From contig URVR01000029.1 of the NCBI GenBank assembly GCA_900551355.1, positions 1 through 12,268 on the forward strand: a DNA stretch of 12,268 nucleotides, in the 5' to 3' direction. The notes beneath the pieces were generated by a model. That model had not been told where the DNA came from. It ran no database searches and worked only from the letters and a program-made list of their open reading frames with translations. Below are positions 1 through 6,233 of the stretch, one piece after another (the first letter of the stretch is position 1; each line of letters opens with the position of its first letter). This stretch comes from an uncultured Eubacteriales bacterium. GTDB lineage: Bacteria > Bacillota > Clostridia > Oscillospirales > Oscillospiraceae. A program made the position numbers and the translations under genes.

Positions 1-49
1 ACGAGATTCCTCTACGTCTCGTGGGCTCGGAGATGTGTATAAGAGACAG
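1..49 (+). other. Illumina Nextera P7-side adapter (not genomic)
   Basis: Bases 1-7 match the end of the P7 primer, 8-15 (TCCTCTAC) are an i7 index that I recall as Nextera N712, 16-30 are the Nextera Read 2 overhang, and 31-49 (AGATGTGTATAAGAGACAG) are the 19-bp Tn5 mosaic end. This is library sequence retained in the assembly. It appends a false tail (VSYTHLRAHET) to the oxidoreductase on the minus strand and a false head (MGSEMCIRDR) to a spurious plus-strand frame. Confidence 0.98.
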
Positions 50-2804
50 GCTTGACCATGTAGGGCAGGATGGCCTTCATCTTATCCTCGCAGGCGTACA
101 TGGTGCTGCACTCCGGCCGCTCCCGGTGGAGGTGGATGGCGTCAAAGGCGCACTTGGTGGTGCAGACGCCGCAGCCAATGCACTTGTTGGGATCCACCAC
201 GCTGGCGCCGCAGCCCAGACAGCGGGCCGTCTCGGCCTTGACCTGCTCCTCCGTAAAGGCGATGCGCTCGTCGCGGAACGTCCGCCGCAGCGCCTCGTTG
301 TAGCCTACCCGCTGCCGGGGCGTGTTGTCGTAGCTGTCCACGGCGATAAGGGCGTTCTTCTTGTCCAGCTCGATGAACTGGCGGCGGTCACGGCCGATGG
401 TCAGGGTCGCGCCCTGCACGAAGCGGTGCAGGCTGACAGCGCCCTGCTTGCCGGCGGCGATGGCATCGATGGCGAACTTCTGTCCGGTGTAGACGTCGCC
501 GCCTACGAACACATCCGGCTCCGCCGTCTGATAAGTGACGGGGTCGGCCTTGGCGGTGCCGTTGGGGTTGAACTCTACCTGCGTACCGGCGAGCAGCTCT
601 TCCCACGCCACCTTCTGGCCGATGCAGAACAGCACCGTGTCGCAGGGAGCCATCTGCAGCACCGACTCGTCGTAGGCCGGGGCAAAGCGGCCCTGCTCGT
701 CCTTGACCCGCAGGCATTTCTTGAACGTGACGGACACGGCCCTGCCGTTCTCGGCGGACACCTCCACGGGACCGAAGCCGGCGTGAACGACGATGTCCTC
801 CCGCTCGCACTCGGCGCGGTCCTCCTCGCCCATGGGCATCTCGTCGTAGGCCTCCAGGCAGTACAGGCTGACGCTGTCCGCGCCGCAGCGCACGGCGGTG
901 CGGGCCACATCGGCCGCGATGTTGCCGCCGCCGATGACCACCACCCGGCCCGTCAGCTTCACGTCCGCGCCGCTGTTGACCCGGCGCATGAAGTCGATAC
1001 CGGCCTCCACGCCCGCGGCGTCGCCGCCGGGAACGGGCAGCCTGCCGCCGGACTGCAGGCCCACGGCCACATAGAAGCCCTTGTAGCCCTCCTCCCGCAG
1101 CTGCTGGATGGTGACATCCTTTCCCACCTCCACACCGCAGCGGAACTCCACGCCCAGCTGGCGCAGCACGTCGATCTCCGCCTCCACCACGTCCTTTTCC
1201 AGACGGAAGGAGGGGATGCCGTTCATCAGCATGCCGCCGGGGCGGCTCTCCTTTTCAAAGACGGTGGGGCGATAGCCCTTCTCCGCCAGATAGTAGGCGC
1301 AGCTCATGCCCGCGGGGCCGCCGCCGATAATGGCGATCTTCTCCGTGAACTCGCCGTCCACCTTGGGGATGACCTTCTCCGGGACGAAGCGGGTCTCCGC
1401 GTCCAGATCCTGCTGGGCGATGAAGCGCTTCACCTCGTCGATGGCCACGGCCTGATCCACGGTGCCGCGGGTACAGGCATCCTCGCAGCGGCGGTTGCAG
1501 ATGCGGCCGCACACGGCGGGGAACGGGTTCTCCCGCTTGATAAGGGCCAGCGCCTCCCGGTACTTGCCCTGCGCCGCCAGCTTCAGGTAGCCCTGCACGG
1601 CGATGTGGGCGGGACAGGCGGTCTTGCAGGGGGCGGTGCCGGTGTCGTAGCAGTTGACGCGGTTCTTGTCGCGGTAGTCGATGCTCCACTTCTCCGGGCC
1701 CCACTTCACCTCGTCGGGCAGCTCGGCCCGGGGATACTGGATGAAGCCGTCCTTGGTGCACAGCTTCTGGCCCAGCTTCACCGCGCCGGCGGGACAGTTC
1801 TCCACGCAGCGGCCGCAGGCCACGCACTTCTCGCTCTCCACCGCCGCCACATAGGCGCTGCGGGACATGTTGGGGGTGTTGAACAGCTGGCTGGTGCGCA
1901 GGGCGTTGCAGACGTTGACGTTGCAGTTGCAGATGCCGAAGATCTTCTGCTCGCCGTCGATGTTGGTGATCTGGTGGACGAAGCCGTTGTCCTCTGCCTT
2001 TCTGAAGATCTCCATGGCCTCGTCATAGGTGATGTACTCGCCCCGCTGGGTCTGCACCACATAGTCGGCCATGTCGCCCACGGCGATGCACCAGTTCTCC
2101 ACGTCGTCGCCGCAGCCCTCGCCCAGCTTTTCCCGGCTGGCCCGGCAGGAGCACATGCTCTTGGCGTACTTGCCCTCGTATTTGTGAAGCCAGTAGGAGA
2201 TCTTCTCCAGTCCGATGGCCTCCTGCTCCGTCTCGATGGCCTTCTCCACTGGAATGACGTGCATGCCGATGCCGGCGCCTCCGGGAGGCACCATGGGGGT
2301 GATCTTCTCCAGCGGCAGCATGGTCATGCGCTCGAAGAACGCGGCCACCTCCGGGTGCTCGTCGATCTGGCTTTTCCGCATGTTCAGGAACTCGGCGCTG
2401 CCGGGGACGAACAGCGGCAGCACATAGCGCTTTTCGTGGTCAGGGTTCTTGCCGTCCAGATTCTCCCAGTGGTACTCGATAAGGCCCAGCCACGCCATGT
2501 CGTCCAGCAGCTTCTGCAGCGGCTCCCGCTCCATCTTCGTCAGCGTCATCAGCTGCTCGATGGTCTTGGGCTTGCGGACGCCCATCTTCAGGGCCACGTC
2601 CACCATCTCGTCGGTGACCACGCCGTCCAGGCCCCAGTACTCCGGGTCGTCCACGGTGGTCTTCAGGCCGATCCGGTTGGTGATCATGGCGCCCAGCTTC
2701 AGCAGCTTCTCCCGGGGCGGCCGGTCGGGACAGGGGATCTTGAACGGGAGCTTCTCCTCGTCCAGCGGGAAATTGGTGGGCTTGCTGCCGTTGATATCTC
2801 GCAT
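50..2804 (-). CDS. Multi-cluster Fe-S/FAD/NAD(P) oxidoreductase with GltD-like core, C-terminus truncated by adapter
   Basis: About 918 native residues. It is probably a cytosolic electron-transfer flavoprotein moving electrons between NAD(P)H, FAD and several 4Fe-4S clusters; the substrate is unknown. Domains in order: N-terminal region with a helical, winged-helix-like part (about 30-130) and a Cys-rich segment (C218, C220, C231, C239, C292, C294, C299); ferredoxin motif CVACGRCVENCP (327-338); GltD-type Fe-S domain (C393, C397, C432, C436, C440, C444); FAD site GGGPAG (494-499); NAD(P) site GGGNIA (625-630); FAD-closing VGGD (767-770); C-terminal CxxCxxCxxxC (875-885). The start is ATG at 2804 with GGAGG eight bases upstream. 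The final residues after K918 are adapter-coded, so the true stop lies outside. The core is typical of the glutamate synthase small-subunit/NfnB superfamily, but no large GltB-type partner is present. It is divergent from the GntR gene, which may regulate it. The fold-level call is firm; the physiological role is not known. Confidence 0.85.
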
Positions 2805-2890
2805 CTCTCTTTCCTCCGTTGTCTGCTGCTCCGACCAGCCGCTTGCCCCGGCGGGCGGGAGCGCGTAATGATTTTGTACCTATTTTCCCT

Positions 2891-2899
2891 ATAATACCA
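2891..2899 (-). promoter_or_regulatory. Extended -10 promoter element for the oxidoreductase
   Basis: On the minus strand this reads TGGTATTAT, an extended -10 (TGn plus TATTAT). The hexamer 17 bp further upstream (TAGGAT) is a poor -35, consistent with dependence on the extended element or on an activator. Transcription would begin near 2884, leaving a leader of about 80 bases. A lone TGGTC half-site (CTGGTC, minus strand) lies in that leader near 2832-2837. Confidence 0.45.
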
Positions 2900-2919
2900 A
2901 CTTTTTCGGCAAAATCCTA

Positions 2920-2948
2920 TTGACTATTCGCATAAAGTTGTGTACCCT
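2920..2948 (+). promoter_or_regulatory. Sigma-A promoter for the GntR-family regulator
   Basis: TTGACT (2920-2925) and TACCCT (2943-2948) are separated by 17 bp. The -35 is strong and the -10 weak. The predicted start near 2955 places the palindrome at 2962-2972 immediately downstream, where bound repressor could block elongation or promoter clearance. Confidence 0.45.
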
Positions 2949-2961
2949 GTTTGTATGGTCC

Positions 2962-2972
2962 TGGTCTGACCA
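2962..2972 (+). promoter_or_regulatory. FadR-type operator, likely autoregulatory
   Basis: TGGTCTGACCA is a perfect palindrome and fits the FadR-subfamily GntR operator pattern TGGTnnnACCA. A direct half-site TGGTC lies 1 bp upstream (2956-2960). The operator abuts the ribosome site AAAGGAGG (2972-2979) of the regulator gene. The pattern match is seen in the sequence; binding by the adjacent regulator is inference from the usual autoregulation in this family. Confidence 0.6.
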
Positions 2973-2988
2973 AAGGAGGATGACAGAT

Positions 2989-3687
2989 ATGGCATTCCGT
3001 GAGATCGTAGCGCCCACCGTGAAGGAGCTGTTCGTGCAGCAGCTGGAGGGCATGATCCTGTCCGGCGAGCTGCGGCCCGGCGACCGCCTGCCCACGGAGC
3101 GGGAGCTGGCGGACGAGATGAAGATCAGCAAGACCGTGGTCCACGAGGGACTGCGGGAGCTGCACCGGTTGGGGTTTCTGGACATCGCCTCCCGCCGGGG
3201 CGTGACGGTAGCGGACTACGCCCAGACCGGCAGTCTGGAGACACTGCGTGCCATCATGGATTTCCACGGCGGCATCCCCGATCGGAAAACGGCGCTGAGC
3301 ATCCTGCGGCTGCGGTACTATCTGGAGGCCCCGGCCATGGAGGAGCTGGCGGCGCGGCACACGGCGGCGGACATGGCCGCCCTCCGGGCCCTGCAGCGGC
3401 AGGCGGAGGAGGCCGCCGCCCGGAGCACCGAGGACTTTGCCCAGGCGCTGTTCCGCTATCACCGGGGCATCACGTTCCTCAGCGGCAACACCATCACGCC
3501 GCTGATCTTCAACGCCTTTACCACGGTGAATCTGGCCTTCTGGCAGGAGTATATCGCGGCGGAGGGCACGGCCCGGTGCCTGGAGACGCTGGAGCGCTTC
3601 ACCACCTGCATCGGCGCCGGAGAGGGCGCGGCGGCAGCGGAGCTGCTGCGCACCGGCATCCAGCGCTTCTGCGGATATGTGGAGTAA
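2989..3687 (+). CDS. GntR-family transcriptional regulator, FadR/FCD subfamily
   Basis: 232 residues. The N-terminal winged helix-turn-helix spans about 8-75, with the hallmark GELRPGDRLPTERELA (26-41) and a recognition segment around KISKTVVHEGLRELHRLG (45-62). An all-helical FCD effector domain follows (about 85-228). FCD proteins usually bind organic acids, often through a metal held by one Asp and several His. Here H158 (FRYHRG) is present, but the later helix reads FTTCIGAGEGA where a His is usual, so the metal site may be degenerate. ATG 2989 is preferred over the in-frame ATG at 2980 because the latter touches the ribosome site AAAGGAGG (2972-2979). The operator at 2962-2972 suggests autoregulation and possibly control of the divergent oxidoreductase. 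Confidence 0.88.
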   Translation: MAFREIVAPTVKELFVQQLEGMILSGELRPGDRLPTERELADEMKISKTVVHEGLRELHRLGFLDIASRRGVTVADYAQTGSLETLRAIMDFHGGIPDRKTALSILRLRYYLEAPAMEELAARHTAADMAALRALQRQAEEAAARSTEDFAQALFRYHRGITFLSGNTITPLIFNAFTTVNLAFWQEYIAAEGTARCLETLERFTTCIGAGEGAAAAELLRTGIQRFCGYVE

Positions 3688-3803
3688 AGGACGCCGATAA
3701 ACCGGAATTTGCGAAGGTATTTGATTTTTTTGCAATAGTATGTACAATGTTTGTCCGCCCGCTGTCCCGGATCATCCGCATCACGCGGGAACGACCTTCG
3801 ACA

Positions 3804-3841
3804 AAAGAGCCGGCGCAGGGAATTCCCTGCGCCAGCTCTTT
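3804..3841. terminator. Convergent (bidirectional) terminator hairpin
   Basis: Two 19-base arms (3804-3822 and 3823-3841) pair with one C-A mismatch around a central AATT, giving a very stable GC-rich stem flanked by A/T. It lies between the GntR gene ending at 3687 (plus) and the small antitoxin-like gene ending at 3851 (minus). The T-run after the stem is better on the minus strand (CTCTTTTGTC) than on the plus strand (CTCTTTGCT). The 3688-3803 stretch before it holds no gene. Confidence 0.7.
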
Positions 3842-3850
3842 GCTATATAC

Positions 3851-4027
3851 TCACTTGATCGTCTCATCAAGCACCTGCCGCAGCAGCTCCGCCGTGGTCA
3901 CCTCGCCACGCAGCACCCGCTGGCACTGCTCCCGCATCTGAGGCGTTACCTGACAGCCCTCCATGCGGACGGAGGCCTCCGCGTTCTTCATGGAAGCTGC
4001 ATATCGTTTGTCGTCGCTCTTGTACAT
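3851..4027 (-). CDS. Small VbhA-like (Fic-inhibitor-type) orphan antitoxin
   Basis: 58 residues, predicted helical. It contains S19-VRM-E23-G24, matching the [S/T]xxxE[G/N] inhibitory motif by which class I Fic antitoxins such as VbhA block ATP positioning in Fic AMP-transferases. The C-terminal part (VTPQMREQCQRVLRGEVTTA region, residues 27-46) resembles the rest of the VbhA-like family, which usually ends in a G-E-[IVL]-[ST]-x-x-E/A helix. No Fic toxin (HPFxxGNGR) is visible in any frame of the window, so it looks orphan. The start is ATG at 4027 with GAGGAG seven bases upstream, but that ribosome site forms the 3' arm of the tRNA-Thr terminator hairpin. No promoter of its own fits between the tRNA and the gene. 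Longer upstream starts run through the tRNA and are artefactual. Family assignment is by eye from motif and size; it could be an unrelated small conserved protein. Confidence 0.6.
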   Translation of the reverse strand: MYKSDDKRYAASMKNAEASVRMEGCQVTPQMREQCQRVLRGEVTTAELLRQVLDETIK

Positions 4028-4029
4028 AG

Positions 4030-4058
4030 AAAAACTCCTCGCGTCATCCGCGAGGAGT
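4030..4058 (-). terminator. Rho-independent terminator of tRNA-Thr, overlapping the next gene's ribosome site
   Basis: On the minus strand ACTCCTCGCG (4058-4049), loop GATGA, and CGCGAGGAGT (4043-4034) form a perfect 10-bp stem followed by TTTT (4033-4030). The stem begins two bases after the tRNA CCA. The 3' arm carries GAGGAG, the apparent ribosome site for the ATG at 4027. Confidence 0.85.
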
Positions 4059-4059
4059 C

Positions 4060-4135
4060 TGGAGCTTGTGGCCGGATTCGAACCGGCGACCTGCTCATTA
4101 CGAGTGAGCTGCTCTGCCAGCTGAGCCACACAAGC
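4060..4135 (-). tRNA. tRNA-Thr (anticodon CGU)
   Basis: 76 bases with encoded CCA. The acceptor stem is GCTTGTG/CACAAGC with discriminator T, the D arm is GCTC/GAGC, the anticodon stem is GCTCA/TGAGC with loop CTCGTAA, and the T arm is GCCGG-TTCGAAT-CCGGC. The anticodon CGT (4102-4100) reads ACG (Thr). Antisense or in-frame translation of this gene yields the common false peptide AQLAEQLTRNEQVAGSNPAT, confirming a tRNA rather than a protein. Confidence 0.97.
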
Positions 4136-4175
4136 ATCTCTATGAGAATCGGCTCCTCGCCGTACTCTGTTTGTT

Positions 4176-4205
4176 AGTTTACCACACCTGTGGGTCGGAA
4201 TGCAA
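4176..4205 (-). promoter_or_regulatory. Proximal candidate promoter for tRNA-Thr
   Basis: On the minus strand TTGCAT (4205-4200) and TAAACT (4181-4176) are 18 bp apart. The start would be near 4169, about 34 bases before the mature 5' end. It is weaker by consensus than the distal promoter at 4258-4286. Confidence 0.45.
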
Positions 4206-4257
4206 TAGCCGTCGTATGCAGATCCAGCGGCGTAAGCACGGTCAAATACCGGATGAT

Positions 4258-4286
4258 AGTATAGCATGCTTTCCGGCCGCCGTCAA
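4258..4286 (-). promoter_or_regulatory. Distal, near-consensus promoter for tRNA-Thr
   Basis: On the minus strand TTGACG (4286-4281) and TATACT (4263-4258) are spaced by exactly 17 bp. The start would be near 4251, giving a 5' leader of about 116 bases before the tRNA. No other gene lies between it and the tRNA. Confidence 0.65.
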
Positions 4287-4501
4287 CCTTCTTTTTCCCT
4301 GCGCGGCAAAATAATACATAACGTAATCTTCCCCGCCCGTCGTCCGTTTTTTCCATTTTCGCGAAAGTTCCGCGCTTTTTCCGCACAGACCGCACCTGTC
4401 GGGAATCGGCACCGCTTTTCCCGTTTCCTCCGCTTTTGCCGGACAATTCCGCCTGCTTTCCGCAAGACATCCCCTTTACATATATTTTACATAATCCGAC
4501 A

Positions 4502-4510
4502 TGATATAAT
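4502..4510 (+). promoter_or_regulatory. Extended -10 promoter element, target unknown
   Basis: TGATATAAT is a perfect extended -10. There is no good -35 at 16-18 bp; the nearest TTTACA copies are at 4475-4480 and 4486-4491, with wrong spacing. A start near 4517 would run directly into the DnaA-like boxes. No gene follows on this strand before the tsaD hairpin. Confidence 0.35.
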
Positions 4511-4522
4511 TTCTACAAGGAG

Positions 4523-4552
4523 TTATCCACAGTTTCCACCGAGTTTTCCACA
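4523..4552 (+). promoter_or_regulatory. DnaA-box cluster
   Basis: TTATCCACA (4523-4531) is a perfect match to the DnaA box TTATNCACA. TTTTCCACA (4544-4552) is a one-mismatch copy 21 bp downstream in the same orientation, about two helical turns away. A partial TTTCCACC lies between them (4533-4540). The surrounding DNA is relatively AT-rich. DnaA binding is inferred from the motif only. Confidence 0.5.
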
Positions 4553-4717
4553 TCCCATATACTCCTTTATTTTCAACGCTTTTCAGCCTATTTCCAGTAA
4601 TTTTCCAGCACCGAAAACGCAGTCACACACTGTCGTTATTCCTCGTTTTGCTTTACATAACATCGTTATGTGCCGCACCGTTTACCATAATGCCAGCTTC
4701 TGTGTCGTATCACGGTA

Positions 4718-4754
4718 AATGAATACCCCGTTCTTTGGGAACGGGGTATTCATT
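4718..4754. terminator. Hairpin terminator at the 3' end of tsaD
   Basis: Perfect 16-bp arms 4718-4733 and 4739-4754 (AATGAATACCCCGTTC and its complement) with a 5-base loop. The stem reaches into the tsaD stop codon (4753-4755). The unpaired T-tract is short on both strands, but the A/T-rich base of the stem supplies T-rich RNA; it may work in both directions. Confidence 0.65.
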
Positions 4755-5766
4755 ATTCCAATGTGCCCAGATCCATGGTGGCGTAGGCGTTCAGATCCAG
4801 ACCGGCCGTACGGCCCGCCTGATACTCGTAATAGCCCTGGGCGCCGATCATGGCGCCGTTGTCGCCGCACCACCGCAGCGGCGGCAGGAACAGGCGTACC
4901 CCCACCCGACGGCAGGCGCGCTCCAGATCGGCGCGGATGACGGAGTTGGCCGCCACGCCGCCGGCTGCCACCAGCTTGGTATGTCCCGTCAGCTCCAGCG
5001 CCCGCATGGCGCGGGGTACCAGCTCGCCGGATACGGCGCAGGCGAAATCCCGCGCCAGCGCAGGGGCGTCCAGCGCCTCCCCCTTCTGCTGGGCGTTGTG
5101 GGCCAGATTCACCACGGCGGTCTTCAGACCGGAGAAGCTCATATCCAGCTCCGCGCCGGACACATGGGCGCGGGGCAGCTCGTACTTGCCGCCGGCGGAC
5201 TGCTGTGCCAGCTCATCCATGGGTCTGCCGCCGGGGTATGGCAGCCCCAGCACGCGGGCGGCCTTGTCAAAGCACTCCCCCGCCGCGTCGTCCCGTGTGG
5301 CGCCCAGCACCGTCATGTCTGTGTAGTCCTTCACGTCCACGATCAGGGTGTTGCCGCCGGAGATGGCCAGCGCCACGAAGGGCGGCTCCAGCTCCGGGAA
5401 CGCCAGATAGTTGGCGGCGATATGTCCCCGCACATGGTGGACGGGGATCAGCGGCACCCCCAGCGCGTAGGCGGCGGATTTGGCGAAGGACACCCCCACC
5501 AGCACCGCGCCGATAAGGCCGGGGGCATACGTCACCGCCACGGCGTCCACGTCCTTTTTGGTCAGCCTCGCGTCGGCAAGCGCCTTGTCGGACAGGGCGG
5601 CAATGGCCTGCACGTGCTTGCGGGAGGCGATCTCCGGCACCACGCCGCCGTACAGGGCGTGCATGTCCGCCTGGGAGAGGATGGCGTCGGACAGCACCTG
5701 CCGTCCATCCCGCACCACCGCCACCGCCGTCTCGTCGCAGGAGGATTCGAAAGCCAGAATATTCAT
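4753..5766 (-). CDS. tsaD: tRNA N6-adenosine threonylcarbamoyltransferase TsaD
   Basis: 337 residues, the normal length for bacterial TsaD (Kae1/Qri7 family, ASKHA fold). It transfers the threonylcarbamoyl group from TC-AMP to A37 of ANN-decoding tRNAs, acting with TsaB and TsaE in the cytosol. Visible signatures: N-terminal FESSCDETAVAVV (6-18), VPEIASRKH (43-51), the metal ligands in HHVRGHIAA (H111, H115), SGGNT (136-140), the glycine-rich AAGGVAANS (267-275), and GDNGAMIG with metal ligand D302. The start at 5766 is ATG in an ATGA overlap with the rimI stop, so the two are translationally coupled. An in-frame extension upstream is only the alternate frame of rimI. It ends at the hairpin 4718-4754. 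tsaB and tsaE are not in the window. Confidence 0.97.
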   Translation of the reverse strand: MNILAFESSCDETAVAVVRDGRQVLSDAILSQADMHALYGGVVPEIASRKHVQAIAALSDKALADARLTKKDVDAVAVTYAPGLIGAVLVGVSFAKSAAYALGVPLIPVHHVRGHIAANYLAFPELEPPFVALAISGGNTLIVDVKDYTDMTVLGATRDDAAGECFDKAARVLGLPYPGGRPMDELAQQSAGGKYELPRAHVSGAELDMSFSGLKTAVVNLAHNAQQKGEALDAPALARDFACAVSGELVPRAMRALELTGHTKLVAAGGVAANSVIRADLERACRRVGVRLFLPPLRWCGDNGAMIGAQGYYEYQAGRTAGLDLNAYATMDLGTLE

Positions 5767-6230
5767 TGCGCCGCCTCCTCCGTATAGTATTTCGTCAGGA
5801 TGAGGGCGTCCTCCTTGGGCAGGTCGTAGTAGTTCCGCCGCCGTCCCGCCTCCGCGAAGCCGAAGCCCTGATACAGCGCGATAGCCGCCGCGTTGGAGGG
5901 CCGCACCTCCAGCGTCAGGAACGCCAGATGGTTGCCCCGGGCGAAGCTGTCGAACACCTGCAAAAGCTGGTTTGCCACACCCTGCCGCCGGCAGGCGGGA
6001 TCCACCGCCACATTGGTGATATAGCCCTCGTCGGCCACCACCAGCAGTCCGGCGTAGCCCACCGGCTGCTCCGTCTCCGGCTCTACCGCCACCAGAAAGG
6101 CGGCGCACTGGTTGTCCAGCTCCTCCGCCAGCATCTTCTTCGACCACGGACGGGAAAAGCACATCCGCTCCAGCTGCTCCAGCCGGTCCAGATGCTCCGC
6201 CGCCATGGGTACGATCTTTACCTGTTTCAT
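5763..6230 (-). CDS. rimI: Ribosomal protein bS18-alanine N-acetyltransferase-like GNAT, RimI
   Basis: 155 residues, a single GNAT domain. RimI transfers acetyl from acetyl-CoA to the N-terminal Ala of ribosomal protein bS18 and can act on other proteins. Motif A is seen as NVAVDPACRRQGVANQLL (73-90), with the CoA pyrophosphate loop RRQGVA (81-86). LTLEVRPSNAAAIALYQGFGF (within 106-126) carries E108, N113 and Y120, the usual RimI catalytic region. The start is ATG 6230, with AAAGGAG inside the last codons of polA, three bases from the polA stop. Its stop overlaps the tsaD start by four bases. Linkage to tsaD is a conserved arrangement and favours RimI over a generic acetyltransferase. Confidence 0.93.
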   Translation of the reverse strand: MKQVKIVPMAAEHLDRLEQLERMCFSRPWSKKMLAEELDNQCAAFLVAVEPETEQPVGYAGLLVVADEGYITNVAVDPACRRQGVANQLLQVFDSFARGNHLAFLTLEVRPSNAAAIALYQGFGFAEAGRRRNYYDLPKEDALILTKYYTEEAAQ

Positions 6231-6233
6231 GTC

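Larger units (their letters stand above)
4287..4717. other. Gene-free, pyrimidine-rich intergenic region
   Basis: No convincing gene: plus-strand frames have no ribosome site and a Pro/Ser/Phe-rich composition that reflects the C/T bias of 4290-4470. AT content rises from about 4475. Visible elements are a TTTCGCGAAA palindrome (4357-4366), an extended -10 (4502-4510), DnaA-like boxes (4523-4552), and an ACATAAC-ATC-GTTATGT inverted repeat (4655-4671) that could be a regulator site. Confidence 0.6.

Noticed and set aside
21..2894. Very long plus-strand open frame opposite the oxidoreductase
   Set aside because: It starts in adapter (MGSEMCIRDR), has His/Leu/Ala/Gly-rich low-information sequence typical of the antisense of a high-GC gene, and the opposite strand has clear Fe-S, FAD and NAD(P) motifs.
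4028..4267. N-terminal extension of the small antitoxin-like ORF up to 4267
   Set aside because: It reads straight through the tRNA-Thr gene and produces the well-known false peptide AQLAEQLTRNEQVAGSNPAT; the ATG at 4027 has its own ribosome site.
4266..4718. Plus-strand 150-codon open frame in the intergenic region
   Set aside because: No ribosome site, a composition that simply mirrors the pyrimidine bias, and it overlaps the tRNA promoter and DnaA-like boxes.
4682..4873. Small minus-strand ORF across the tsaD hairpin
   Set aside because: It arises from the palindrome and an alternate frame of tsaD; no ribosome site.
4735..5787. Long plus-strand frame opposite tsaD, and similar frames opposite polA (7911-8906) and the synthetase (10895-12241)
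   Set aside because: Antisense shadows with His/Gln/Val/Gly-rich sequence, no start signals, opposite strongly supported genes.
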